Positions 38,309-47,005 of a stretch of 64,000 nucleotides of DNA are shown here, in pieces. Source of the DNA: UBA6522 sp965237785 (GTDB taxonomy: Bacteria > Pseudomonadota > Gammaproteobacteria > Steroidobacterales > Rariloculaceae). Where the stretch lies: positions 372,001 through 436,000 of the forward strand of contig OZ250159.1 in assembly GCA_965237785.1 (NCBI GenBank), in the 5' to 3' direction. Under the pieces are notes generated by a model. It ran no database searches. It was not told where the DNA came from and saw only the letters and a program-made list of their open reading frames with translations. Within the stretch, counting starts at the first letter, position 1; every line of letters starts with the position of its first letter. The position numbers and the translations under genes were made by a program.

Positions 38309-38584
38309 ATGCAACGTATCACGTCCCGCGACTTTCAGCGCAACTTCGGACGCTTCCAGGATGAAGCGCTCAAGGCGCCATTGTCTATTACCCGCAACGG
38401 AAGGGAGCGCCTGGTAGTCCTGTCGGTCGAGGAGTACGAGCGCCTCGCGCGCCGAGACCGTCAGGCCGTGGCTGTCGAAGACCTGTCCGACGGCGATCTG
38501 GAAGCAATACGCGTCGCCGAACCGCCGGTCGAGGCAGCGCAGCACGATCATGAGTTGGCCGCGGAGCGTGGCACGGCTACCTGA
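38309..38584 (+). CDS. Phd/YefM-family antitoxin
   Basis: From ATG 38309 the 91-residue product has the Phd/YefM fold pattern: MQRITSRDFQRNFGRFQDEA, then PLSITRNGRERLVVLSVEEY and a downstream acidic tail. It overlaps the next gene by 35 bases. The partner is a PemK-like protein rather than the usual Doc or YoeB, so this is a mixed-type module. Confidence 0.85.
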   Translation: MQRITSRDFQRNFGRFQDEALKAPLSITRNGRERLVVLSVEEYERLARRDRQAVAVEDLSDGDLEAIRVAEPPVEAAQHDHELAAERGTAT

Positions 38585-39002
38585 CCCTACGCCCGGTCTC
38601 GTCATCCGTTACGCTTATCTCTGGCAGCGCGAGGCCTTACTTGCTCGTGAGGAGGGGACCAAGCACCGGCCGGCGGTGGTCATATTGGCAAGTACGGCCG
38701 ATGAGAACGCTGGCACAACGGTTCTCGTTGCGCCACTCACACACCGCCGGCCCGACAATCCGAATACCGCGATCGAGGTTCCCCCGCGCACGCGCACACG
38801 CCTCGGCCTTGATGATGAGCGGTCGTGGGTTGTCGTTTCGGAGGTCAACCGCTTCCAGTGGCCTGGGCCGGACCTGCGGCCTGTCGCACCAGGGCAATGG
38901 GCCTACGGGTGGTTGCCGGCGGCTCTGTTCCGGACTGTACGCGATCGTCTGGTCGCGCTCGCCCGCCAACGCAAACTCGCGCAGGTGAGGCGCACGCCGT
39001 GA
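38550..39002 (+). CDS. PemK-like growth-inhibitor toxin
   Basis: A 150-residue protein with a MazF/PemK-like barrel: PGLVIRYAYLWQREA, KHRPAVVILAS, TVLVAPLTHRRPDNP, and the conserved tail RSWVVVSEVNRFQWPGPDLR. The start overlaps the Phd-type antitoxin gene. Function as a growth inhibitor is inferred from fold and context. Confidence 0.75.
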   Translation: MSWPRSVARLPDPTPGLVIRYAYLWQREALLAREEGTKHRPAVVILASTADENAGTTVLVAPLTHRRPDNPNTAIEVPPRTRTRLGLDDERSWVVVSEVNRFQWPGPDLRPVAPGQWAYGWLPAALFRTVRDRLVALARQRKLAQVRRTP

Positions 39003-39146
39003 CTCGGGTGGCGGTGCCGGTGGCGCACCTTGGGTTCTTCGGATCTCGAGCTGCCGGGCAGATGGGTGTAGGCGGCGCGGTTCGACGCCGGGTGGTTGCC
39101 ATCTCCTGGTCTGGCGCCTGGCTGGTCATAAACGGCCGTGCGCGCT

Positions 39147-39405
39147 AGTCCTTGTCTCCGCCGGGCATCTCGAATGACCCTGCGACCGCCACGAACACCA
39201 GCACACCAATCAGGATGAGCGTTAGATTTCCGTCGAGTGCATCCAATACGAGCCGGCGCCCGCCGGGCACCACCCGCCCTTCGGCGTCTAGCCGGATGAG
39301 CGGTTCACGCACCGGTCCGCGCAGGCACTCCGAAATCCGCGTGACGAGTCCCTGCGGCGCCTGCTCGGTGCGGGGCCCATAATAGGTTTCCGTAGTGTAG
39401 GTGTC
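39147..39405 (-). pseudogene. Fragment of a membrane-anchored redox-type protein
   Basis: On the minus strand a frame ending near 39147 reads FCLAHQAGHHDTYTTETYYG, then PLIRLDAEGRVV and a C-terminal membrane anchor NLTLILIGVLVFVAVAGSF. A Cys-x-x-Cys and His cluster at the N-terminal side hints at a heme or metal site. No start codon is present. It abuts the next fragment in another frame. Confidence 0.35.
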
Positions 39406-39414
39406 GTGATGTCC

Positions 39415-39640
39415 GGCTTGATGCGCCAGGCAGAAAGCGCAGCGAGGACTCGGTCCGGTAACAGTGGCAACTCCCTTACGCGCGCGCCTGTCGCTGCGAA
39501 AACGGCGTTGGCAACGGCTGCACCGGTCGTATCGAGACCTAGCTCCCCGACACCGGTCGGGGGGTTGTCATTCGAAAGCACTCTCACGTGTATGTCCGGT
39601 ACCTCGTTCATTCGCATGATCTGGGAAATGGGTCTGCGGT
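39415..39640 (-). pseudogene. Molybdopterin dehydrogenase large-subunit (IorB-like) C-terminal fragment
   Basis: The minus frame contains IMRMNEVPDIHVRVLSNDN, PPTGVGELGLDTTGAAVANA and VFAATGARVRELPLLPDR. This is the closing segment of isoquinoline/aldehyde oxidoreductase beta subunits, where PPGGxGEPG and AVANAIFAATGxRxRxLPI are conserved. Only about 75 residues remain. On its upstream side it meets an IS91 transposase fragment on the other strand near 39640-39655. Confidence 0.65.
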
Positions 39641-39654
39641 TCGTGCCCGTGTCC

Positions 39655-40367
39655 GCACCGAGTCGGGCGGCGCTCGAGGGCTTGGTGCAGACGATCGCCG
39701 AGCGGACCGGGCGCTCGCTCGAGCGCGCCGGGCTCATCGCGCGCGACATCGAGAACGCCTACCTGGCCTTCGATCCGAGCGAGGAAACACCCATACACAG
39801 CTTCTCTGTTCAAATCTTCCCAGTTTTCTTCTATAGGACCAGTCGTTAATCTTTGACTGTGGGTCTTGGGAAAACCCACCCCTCGGCGCCGGGGGTGGCG
39901 CCCGCCGCGAGGACCGAGGTCCAGCGGCATCGCTCAATGACCTGGGCGCAGCGGCTCAAGCGCGTGTTCGCCATCGCCATCGACACCTGCCGTCGCTGCG
40001 GCGGCACGCTGCGGGTGATTGCGAGCATACAGGAGCCTCAGGTCATCGAGCGGATCCTCGAACACCTCGCCCGGGACCGGCAGTCGCTCGATCCGGCGCA
40101 TCCGAGCCGGGCGCCACCACACGCTCGCCTGCCGATCCGATCCAACGCGATACGCGCCAAGCACTTCCACGGGCAGGTTCGGCCTCGCCCCGCGCAGTGC
40201 GCCCGTAGCGTCGGCGTTTCTTGCCACGCCGGGGAGATTCGCAGGGACGATCGAACGCCGTTGGCTGGCAATGATCGCAAGACCCAATGCGCGCCGAGTT
40301 ACGCCCTCATCGACCCTCTCAGCCGCTCCAATACGCCTGCCATAGGGCCTTTAAAATTACTATCCTT
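39655..40367 (+). mobile_element. IS91-type transposase remnant B
   Basis: Two blocks of an IS91 transposase lie here. One (39655-39803) reads RSLERAGLIARDIENAYLAF and EETPIHSF. The second (from 39852) reads VGLGKTHPSAPG, MTWAQRLKRVFAIAIDTCRR and GGTLRVIASIQEPQVIERI, with the C-terminal zinc-binding Cys pair. About 50 unrelated bases separate them, and the middle catalytic part with the active Tyr is missing. It ends in the shared 53-base segment. Confidence 0.75.
40315..40367 (+). repeat. Shared 53-base IS91 end, copy B
   Basis: Identical to 38105-38157 and 43899-43951; the following bases are ACAG. See copy A for the interpretation. Confidence 0.7.
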
Positions 40368-40499
40368 ACAGACATTCGCAATGTTTTGGAAGACAATATT
40401 TCATCTTGAGTCTGTGTCTCATCTATACAAGAAACAGGTTTAGTAGAAGAATCCAAAAACTTGAAATTGACCACATTTGTTTTTTGCGGGGAGTAACGA

Positions 40500-41126
40500 A
40501 TGGTTAAGAAAGTTAGCGTTTTGTTTCAGCGATGTATATTTGTTGCTGCGATTGTATTGACATCCTCAGCTGCCACATGTTCCTAGGGGTGTCGGGAAAG
40601 AACAATTATGACACCTGATGGCCCCCAAAAAGAATACTCTTGTACATTCACGGCGCCGCTATGTACTGATGGATTGCCTCCCGATAGTAACGGCAATTGT
40701 TTCGTTCAATTCGTTGTTCCAGAAGATTCAATCGAACCCGGCCTGAGTTGCATGAGCATGTCTTTTGATACCTTATATCATGTCCAGGGATATGGCGCGT
40801 CGATCTATCAAGGCTCTCCCGTTGGTATTGTGGAATTATACGATGGCGATGAACTTGTTGTGGATAGGCTATATACTTTGTGGCAAACTTCTGGAAATGT
40901 TCAATCATTAAGCAATCCACACGACGTTTACGCTTGGGCGGTTGCGCGCGTGAAGGAGTATGATAGTGATAGGCCGCTCAGAGTTGAAATTCGCCCGCCT
41001 GCTGTTAGAGTAACGACGAGTGCCAGTGATGGTGATAATTCGGAACTGTTTGCAGTTGGTTTTTTCAATGAATTTCCCATAGGCAGCGCGTCAATTGAGT
41101 ATATAGAAAGTTCCAAGTTCCGATGA
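40500..41126 (+). pseudogene. Exported protein of unknown function with TAG after the signal peptide
   Basis: The frame from ATG 40500 reads a signal peptide (FQRCIFVAAIVLTSSAATCS), then TAG at 40584-40586, and continues without further stop to 41126 through CTFTAPLCTDGLPPDSNGNC and FNEFPIGSASIEYIESS. The ATG at 40608 would give a 172-residue protein without a signal peptide. The body has paired Cys residues (YSCTF, APLC, GNCFV, LSCMS), as expected for a periplasmic or secreted domain, so the true start is most likely 40500. The family was not recognised. Base composition is more AT-rich than the neighbouring IS91 remnants. Confidence 0.6.
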
Positions 41127-41531
41127 TGGTGAGTCGGCCCAAGCAATTGCGGGTTGGCAGATGAATCGCGTATAGTGAAATAGTAGTTATTCGACTTACG
41201 TCCGGAATGTGTAGGCCGCTCAGCCGTGCCTTTGTTTGACTGCTCGGCGAACGCGTGCGCGCTGATGCGTGTGTCTTAGCGCGGCGCCCAACTGGGCTGC
41301 ACCAACGGCGCCCTCAGCAACGCGGGCTCGTCGACAAAAATTCACAAAGCATTGCTCCGCGTGGCGTTTTTTCTCCGCAGCCAATCAGTCTTTGCCCGCG
41401 TGGCGATGGCGATTTTATCGCGCTCGCGGCCTTGTTGCAAGGCTTGTGAATTTCCGACTGGTCGCATGGGGATCCTACTCCCGGTATACTAGGACGATAT
41501 TTATTGGAAAATCCAACAGTATGTTGATTTT
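41127..41531. other. Gap of about 400 bases
   Basis: No convincing gene. Two segments (around 41335-41400) contain the related phrases GCTCCGCGTGGCGTTTTT and GCCCGCGTGGCGATGGCGA. The 3' side is AT-rich and precedes the gluzincin gene without an obvious ribosome binding site. Confidence 0.4.
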
Positions 41532-42995
41532 ATGTTGATTTCTCAATCTATAGTGGAAGTGGTTCGAAGGATTATCAGTAGGGTTGTGCTGACGGCTTTT
41601 CCGATTTTTTTTGTATCTGGATGCCAAAGCGGCCTATTAATCAGGGGCAATACAGCGTCCTTATCAATAGAAGTGAATGTCCCAAACAAGGCCCTGTTAT
41701 TGACATACGAGTTTGAGTCGCCTGTTCGAGCGGTACAATTTGCTTACTCGCCGGAACGTGCCCGCAGCTCAGGTTGGAGCGTGCTCGATTCAGAAATTGA
41801 CTTGAAAGCGAATGTCTTGTCGCGGCCCGATTTCAAACCATTTCAGAGGGTAACTGTCAAGGTAGGTATAGAAGAGGATTTTACCGAGCAGAACGAATCT
41901 GCACTGAGTGCAATAGGAGATGTTGGTCTTGTCCTTTATAATGGGTATCTTTCTCTCAGGTGGATTCGGGTAACCGACATAGTCGCTAACATTGCGCGGG
42001 GGCAAGTAGTAGCCCATGGGGGGTTTATCTCCGACGTTGGCGCAGAGAAAGTCTTGCTTGAGGGCATTGTGAGTGAACTTCACCATGTCTATTTCGGTGA
42101 TCGAAAAGCGCTTTCTTATGTTGGTAATTCCATTATCGTGTCTCGCATTGAACCTGAAAACAATACGCTGATGGTCATAAGAGACAGCATTGGTCCAGCG
42201 ATGCAATGGATCGATGCGTTCTTTGAATCGTCAGGCCAAAATCGACCGGTCATTATCGTGATCTTTAGTGAAACCGACGATTCGAACCGCGCTGAGTTCT
42301 CAGGTATTGCAGCGATGACGCCGAGCGGTCTGCAAACGTCGAGTGGCGAGATTCTGTTGAGATTTAAGGGTGACTCAAGGACGTGGGAAGGCGATGGAAA
42401 CGAGTATCTTGTGCAGCATGCTTTGGTTCACGAACTGGTTCATTTTTCGCACTATATATGGTGGGGGTCTCTAAGGTTCGGGCAATTGTGGTTAATGGAG
42501 GGTCTGGCGGATTACCTAGCCATCAAATACGCTCACAGTGTTGGCGGCTATGCGGGCGATCAGACGTTTCTTTCCGAGATCGAACGGCTGGCTAGTGAGT
42601 GCCTGAACATATTGGAAACGGGGAATTTCGGAATCTCCCGGACCCATGCTCAAGTTGGTATGACTCCTTTTGATGAATGCGGCGTGCTCGCATACTGGCT
42701 CATCGACGGACGGCCGAGCGTGGCGCATCATGCGGACCGGCTCGGTATGGTGCTGGCGCGTATGAAGGAAACGCCCGGCACGTTCAGTGTAAGGAAACTC
42801 AGACGTGCTATGGAAACTGGCGGGGAAAACGAGGCATCGGAACTATTGCAGATGTTGATTGAAGGTCCTCGCAGCAGAATATGGCAACGACGAGACGAAG
42901 TAATGCAGGAAGCAGGTATCAGCGTGCCAAGCTCGTCTGATGATCCTTCAGAGTTAGGGACAGAAGTGGTCCGCAATATTGGGACAGGGTTGTAA
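41532..42995 (+). CDS. Gluzincin-type metalloprotease-like lipoprotein, novel
   Basis: A 487-residue protein with a lipoprotein signal (AFPIFFVSGCQSG). The centre has a zincin motif VHELVHF (HExxH-like, with both His and Glu), and about 24 residues later LMEGLADYLAIKYA supplies the third ligand Glu, as in gluzincins. The N-terminal 200 residues look like a beta-rich domain (LLTYEFESPVRAVQFAYSP). No known family was recognised beyond the fold. The very C-terminus (LGTEVVRNIGTGL) may be altered by the adjacent IS110 remnant. Confidence 0.68.
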   Translation: MLISQSIVEVVRRIISRVVLTAFPIFFVSGCQSGLLIRGNTASLSIEVNVPNKALLLTYEFESPVRAVQFAYSPERARSSGWSVLDSEIDLKANVLSRPDFKPFQRVTVKVGIEEDFTEQNESALSAIGDVGLVLYNGYLSLRWIRVTDIVANIARGQVVAHGGFISDVGAEKVLLEGIVSELHHVYFGDRKALSYVGNSIIVSRIEPENNTLMVIRDSIGPAMQWIDAFFESSGQNRPVIIVIFSETDDSNRAEFSGIAAMTPSGLQTSSGEILLRFKGDSRTWEGDGNEYLVQHALVHELVHFSHYIWWGSLRFGQLWLMEGLADYLAIKYAHSVGGYAGDQTFLSEIERLASECLNILETGNFGISRTHAQVGMTPFDECGVLAYWLIDGRPSVAHHADRLGMVLARMKETPGTFSVRKLRRAMETGGENEASELLQMLIEGPRSRIWQRRDEVMQEAGISVPSSSDDPSELGTEVVRNIGTGL

Positions 42996-43016
42996 GGTGG
43001 AATTTGCGCTGATGAG

Positions 43017-43532
43017 ATGACCTTACGACGATGGCGAAGCGACGCAATTTTTTCACCTGATTTCGAGGCCATCGAACGCCACATCAACGCCATTGACACG
43101 CGCATCGAGCAGCTCCTGAACCGCGGCGACGCCTTGGCGCGACGCCTTGAGATCCTCACCTCGATCCCCGGTGTGGGCAGCGTCACCGCCGCCGGGTTGC
43201 TCACCGACATGCCCGAACTCGGGGGGCTTCACGCCAAAGCCGCCGCCAGCCTCGCCGGCCTGGCCCCCCAGGCGCGCGACTCCGGACGCTGGCGCGGTCG
43301 GCGCTTCGTGCAAGGTGGACGCCGTCGCGTGCGACAGCGACTCTACATGGCCGCCGTCTCCGCCTCGCGATGCAACCCCGATCTTCAACGCGTCTACACC
43401 CGACTGAGCAGCGCCGGCAAACCCCCCAAGGTCGCGCTCACCGCCGTCATGCGAAAGCTGGTCGTGCTCGCCAACGCCCTGCTCGCCGACGACCGGTTAT
43501 GGTCCTCAGAACCCGCCATAATCGGCAATTGA
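43017..43532 (+). pseudogene. IS110-family transposase C-terminal fragment
   Basis: The 171-residue frame is the transposase_20 part of IS110/IS116 transposases: LTSIPGVGSVTAAGLLTDMP, then ASLAGLAPQARDSGRWRGRR and LYMAAVSASRCNPDLQRVY, with the catalytic Ser region. The N-terminal DEDD RuvC-like domain is missing, so it is inactive. Confidence 0.85.
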
Positions 43533-43592
43533 AAAGGGTCCGCAAACACACACCAAAATGAGAGAAAATTATCGACTTGACAACATGGATAC

Positions 43593-43951
43593 TTGCTCGG
43601 CCATTCGATTACGTACCGGATCGCGACCGGACCGCGCGAGGGGCAGAAGGTGTTCACGCTGCAGACTCTGGCGCCGGACACGGACCGCTCAAGTGCCAAC
43701 GTGGCCGAGAGCTCTGGGTTTTCACTGCATGCAGGCGTGGCAGCCACAAGCGCCGAGCGCGACAAACTCGAGCATCTGGCCCGCTCTGTCTCACGCCCGC
43801 CGATCGCCACCGAGCGCCTCGCGCTGACCGACAGCGGGCAGGTTCGCTATACGTTGAAGACCCCCTATCGTGACGGCACCACGCACGCGATCTTCGAGCC
43901 TCTCAGCCGCTCCAATACGCCTGCCATAGGGCCTTTAAAATTACTATCCTT
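43593..43951 (+). mobile_element. IS91-type transposase remnant C
   Basis: Reads GHSITYRIATGPREGQKVF, SSGFSLHAGVAATSAERDK, LEHLARSVSRPPIATERLA and VRYTLKTPYRDGTTHAIFEP, the middle of an IS91 transposase, then jumps directly to the shared 53-base end. The C-terminal domain seen in copies A and B is deleted. It overlaps in content with copy D at 48138. Confidence 0.75.
43899..43951 (+). repeat. Shared 53-base IS91 end, copy C
   Basis: Identical to 38105-38157 and 40315-40367; the following bases are AATT. Here the end is joined directly to the middle of the transposase, an internal deletion. Confidence 0.7.
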
Positions 43952-44047
43952 AATTTTCTGGCGGCGAAGGCAGTCGCTGCAGCCACGGTAAGAACTTTTC
44001 GTATCGACATTGAACTCATACGATGGTCTCCAGTCAATCAAACTCGC

Positions 44048-45127
44048 TCAGTTCGAGAGCGTGTTCTCAATAGATTGCCATGCCTCGAGTTCACATTCGT
44101 ACGGATTCACGGCATCTCCGGGCTTCCACATGAATTGCCCATCAAATACGAACGGCTCGACCAGGGTGGCCGGATCATCGACGGTCAGGATCCAGTCGAG
44201 CTGATTGCCGTCTTCCTGGACCGTGAATCTCTCGTTGATCCTGACGTTCGGCGTCTGAGGCGCGCCGGAGCGGTCGAAATAATGCCAACTGACCCGGGAT
44301 GTATCGACGACGAGAGTCTCACCGTCCCAGCGGCCTACCGAATACCCCAACTTGGAAAGCGGTATGGTTTCGGGGTCCGCGACGTTATCGCCCATATGAA
44401 TGACGCGCAACATATCGAACTCCTCGAAGCGTACTTCGATGTTGTCGCCGACCTGCGCGAACTCCATGGGGTAGGGGTTGCCCATCAGTGATGGCATACC
44501 CGGCCCTATGCATTCCATAACCGGGTTATCGATGATGTCATCCCATTCGGCTGCTGCCGCGGCCGCGGTCTCGGTCAGTCGATAGGTCGCCTGTCTGCGG
44601 CCCGCGAAGTACCAGGCGTTTGGCGTTCCCTGACTCCAGATACGAAAGATGCCGTTACCTGTTGCCGCGGCGACTCGTTCCGTGTCGAAGACGTTTCTTT
44701 CACTCCCCAGCGTGTTAGTCGACCAGCGCGGCTCACGTGCGGCACTGATCAGCATCTCGACGCTATCTTCCAAAAGCAACAGGTGCATACCTTTCAGGAA
44801 GTTGTCCCTGCGGTACGATGGAAAGCCGGCTATGCGGACCGGATCACCGACGGAGATCTCATCGCCAGTCAAGCCCTTGCGTCGTTGCCCACTCACGGCA
44901 CCTGCTTCGAGTGCCCAGGTTTCTTCGGCACCATCGGCGTTGGTGCTGGTTAACTCAAGCATGATGTGTGGGTTTCGCCATGAAAGCTTCGAGACCACGC
45001 CTTCGATCTCCATCATCTCGCCTCGGGGTTCGAATTCGGACATCGAGTGATGCGCCGTGACCGAAAGAGGTACGGCAACGAGTGCGCTGACGATTATTGT
45101 GGCCGAGAGGTTAAGCTTGGGAGTCAT
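44048..45127 (-). CDS. DUF6152-family exported protein, full length
   Basis: A 359-residue protein. The signal peptide ends VPLSVTA and the mature protein begins HHSMSEFEPRGE. The family blocks are EIEGVVSKLSWRNPHIMLEL, VGDPVRIAGFPSYRRDN, GIFRIWSQG, LGYSVGRWDGETLVVDTSRV and the end LTVDDPATLVEPFVFDGQF. It is the most complete copy in the window and appears intact. Role unknown. Confidence 0.82.
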   Translation of the reverse strand: MTPKLNLSATIIVSALVAVPLSVTAHHSMSEFEPRGEMMEIEGVVSKLSWRNPHIMLELTSTNADGAEETWALEAGAVSGQRRKGLTGDEISVGDPVRIAGFPSYRRDNFLKGMHLLLLEDSVEMLISAAREPRWSTNTLGSERNVFDTERVAAATGNGIFRIWSQGTPNAWYFAGRRQATYRLTETAAAAAAEWDDIIDNPVMECIGPGMPSLMGNPYPMEFAQVGDNIEVRFEEFDMLRVIHMGDNVADPETIPLSKLGYSVGRWDGETLVVDTSRVSWHYFDRSGAPQTPNVRINERFTVQEDGNQLDWILTVDDPATLVEPFVFDGQFMWKPGDAVNPYECELEAWQSIENTLSN

Positions 45128-45149
45128 GGCGTCTTCTCCGACTTCCCGA

Positions 45150-45330
45150 TGTCTTGTTCATGGGATCCGATTCAATCTTCGGACTATCGAGCCCTTCAGT
45201 CAATTCAATGCAATACAGGTACCGAACGGATCGGTGAAATACGCGACAGCGATGCCCGGACTCGCAACATGCATGGTGTACATGGTGGCGTACGTTGCCT
45301 CGCGGCGTTCGAAGCGTGCCGGTGTACAAT
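45150..45330 (-). pseudogene. VOC-superfamily fragment
   Basis: In the minus direction, two frames give YTMHVASPGIAVAYFTDPFG and then IELTEGLDSPK. VAYFxDPFGTxIELxEGL is the closing strand pair of glyoxalase/VOC proteins, with the metal-binding Glu. A small frameshift lies between the two parts and the N-terminal half is missing. Confidence 0.5.
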
Positions 45331-45479
45331 CGACGAGACTAGGCAGCGCGTACCGATCTGGAAGAAGGAGCACTACAGAAACAACGTGTCCAGTTGGGTG
45401 AACTGCGCGCTGCTTGCGGTCGCGGCCGTTGAATCGCCGGAGATAGCCGGGAGGTAGCCCGCAAGCGGAGGAGGAAGCG

Positions 45480-46210
45480 ATGATGAAGAAGTTGGCGATT
45501 GGGGCATTGGGCCTCATCAATTGTCTGGCGGCGCACGCTGGGGGAATCCAGGCCGAACACATTGTTACTGACCGTTCCGAGGACCACGAGAGAGTCGAGG
45601 TCGGTCGGTGGATACAGGGCGAGGCGGGAGGTGCCCGGTTCGAGATCGACGATTGGACGTGGCAGATACAGCGACTCAGATCATGAATCCGCGTGAAGGC
45701 GTCATGTGGAACGCGAACTCGAAACGTGGCAGATACAGCGAAGCCCCCATTATGTTCGCTATTCCTCCGATGGGCACCCCCCTGATCGGCCCGCCTGGGT
45801 CAATGAACGGGCGCGGCAGTCAGGAGATCTCCCGGGTCGGCCTCGGCACCGCCGAGATCAACGGCGTGGAGTGCGAGGGGACGTTGGTGGAGGTCGTGGT
45901 ATCGGCCGGGAACAGGACAATGCGGATCGAATACGAAGCGTGGAAGACCGAGGCGTTCAGCTTCCCGTTCAACATGAAGTTCTCCGTACGTAGTCAGGGC
46001 GACGAGCAGACAACGGAATTGCGAGACATCGTCGAACTGACGGATGCCGAATTGGAGGGGCGTTTCAGACCGGACGACGACTGGAAGGAATCGCGCTTTG
46101 AGATCGTGCGCACCAACGTGGCTTGGAGCGGGCCGTTCGCGCTAAGCGGATCCAAGGTCACTGGCTCCATCTCTCCGTGGCCATGGCCTCGGCGGGAACG
46201 CGACTGGTAA
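45480..46210 (+). pseudogene. Exported protein of unknown function, frameshifted
   Basis: The first frame (45480 onward) gives a signal peptide (AIGALGLINCLAAHAGG) and a body (HERVEVGRWIQGEAGG, RFEIDDWTWQI). A one-base shift near 45665-45690 moves it to the second frame (QIMNPREGVMWNANSKRGRY, ending at 46210 through FNMKFSVRSQGDEQTTELRD). Codon usage is even on both sides. The family was not recognised. Confidence 0.6.
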
Positions 46211-46233
46211 CGCCTGTGCGATATCTTCACCGG

Positions 46234-46282
46234 TATCCTAAGGATATTGCTTCCCCATACGCAGCACTATGGGTAATATGGG
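46234..46282. promoter_or_regulatory. Palindromes upstream of vapBC (candidate operator)
   Basis: TATCC (46234-46238) and GGATA (46242-46246) form a short palindrome. CCCATA (46254-46259) and TATGGG (46268-46273) form a second, with another TATGGG at 46277-46282 just before ATG 46286. VapBC complexes usually repress their own promoter by binding such inverted repeats, so autoregulation is inferred. Confidence 0.5.
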
Positions 46283-46285
46283 TCC

Positions 46286-46534
46286 ATGAAGACGACTCTC
46301 GATATCCATGACGAACTCCTCATGCGCGCCAAGCATCACGCCAAGAACACGGGGCGCCCGCTACGCGCCGTGGTTGAGGAAGGACTCCGCAACGTGCTCT
46401 CGCGTACCACTCCTGAACGTTCATACGCGCTCGCCGATCTCCGGGTAGGCGACCCGAACACGGCCGATCCGCTGGAGCGGTACTCCTGGCCGGAGCTGCG
46501 CGAGTTGATCTACGGCGACCCCGGAACCCGGTGA
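46286..46534 (+). CDS. vapB: VapB-family antitoxin
   Basis: An 82-residue protein with an N-terminal RHH-like region (MKTTLDIHDELLMRAKHHAK) and GRPLRAVVEEGLR, then an acidic, Pro/Trp-containing tail (YSWPELRELIYGD) that would wrap the toxin. It overlaps vapC by four bases. Confidence 0.9.
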   Translation: MKTTLDIHDELLMRAKHHAKNTGRPLRAVVEEGLRNVLSRTTPERSYALADLRVGDPNTADPLERYSWPELRELIYGDPGTR

Positions 46535-46974
46535 TTGCCGTCGATACGAATCTGCTCGTTTACGCGCATCGCCGCGAGTCTCGCATCGGCGATGCGGCGC
46601 ATGAAATCATGATCGGGCTCGCCGAGGGAACTCGGCCATGGGCGATTCCCTGGCCGTGCTGCTATGAGTTCCTGAGCGTGGTGACAAACCGGCGTATCTG
46701 GAAGGACGCAGCGACAACCCCCGAGCAAGCGTGGCGGCAATTCCGAGCCTGGGATGCGTCGCCGTCAAATCGCATGATTGGCGAAACCGATGATTTCGCG
46801 GACATCCTGCAGAGGTTCGTGAGCCGCCCCCACGTTGTTGGCGGTGTAGTTCACGATGCCCGAATCGCCGCGCTGTGTGTTGCCCACGGGGTCGAGGCGC
46901 TCTTCACCCGCGACCGCGACTTCGCGCTGTTTCCTGAATTGAGGACGCACGACCCATTGGAAGCAGTGCTTTGA
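46531..46974 (+). CDS. vapC: VapC-family PIN-domain ribonuclease toxin
   Basis: A 147-residue PIN domain starting at GTG 46531. The acidic active site is readable: Asp5 in IAVDTNLLVYAH, Glu in CCYEFLSVVTN, and Asp residues in VVHDARIAALCVAHG and TRDRDFALFP. VapC toxins cleave tRNA or rRNA. With vapB it forms a complete module that looks functional. Confidence 0.92.
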   Translation: MIAVDTNLLVYAHRRESRIGDAAHEIMIGLAEGTRPWAIPWPCCYEFLSVVTNRRIWKDAATTPEQAWRQFRAWDASPSNRMIGETDDFADILQRFVSRPHVVGGVVHDARIAALCVAHGVEALFTRDRDFALFPELRTHDPLEAVL

Positions 46975-47005
46975 CACTTATCTGGCATGCGCCCCGAATG
47001 CGGGA

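Noticed and set aside
1424..40586. Stop-codon recoding (selenocysteine, pyrrolysine or reassignment)
   Set aside because: TAA, TAG and TGA are all involved, and the residues expected at each site differ (Tyr, Gln, Gly, Cys or Ser), so one recoding scheme cannot fit.
41220..41460. Possible attC-like integron site
   Set aside because: Only loosely similar; no core sites or integrase were found.
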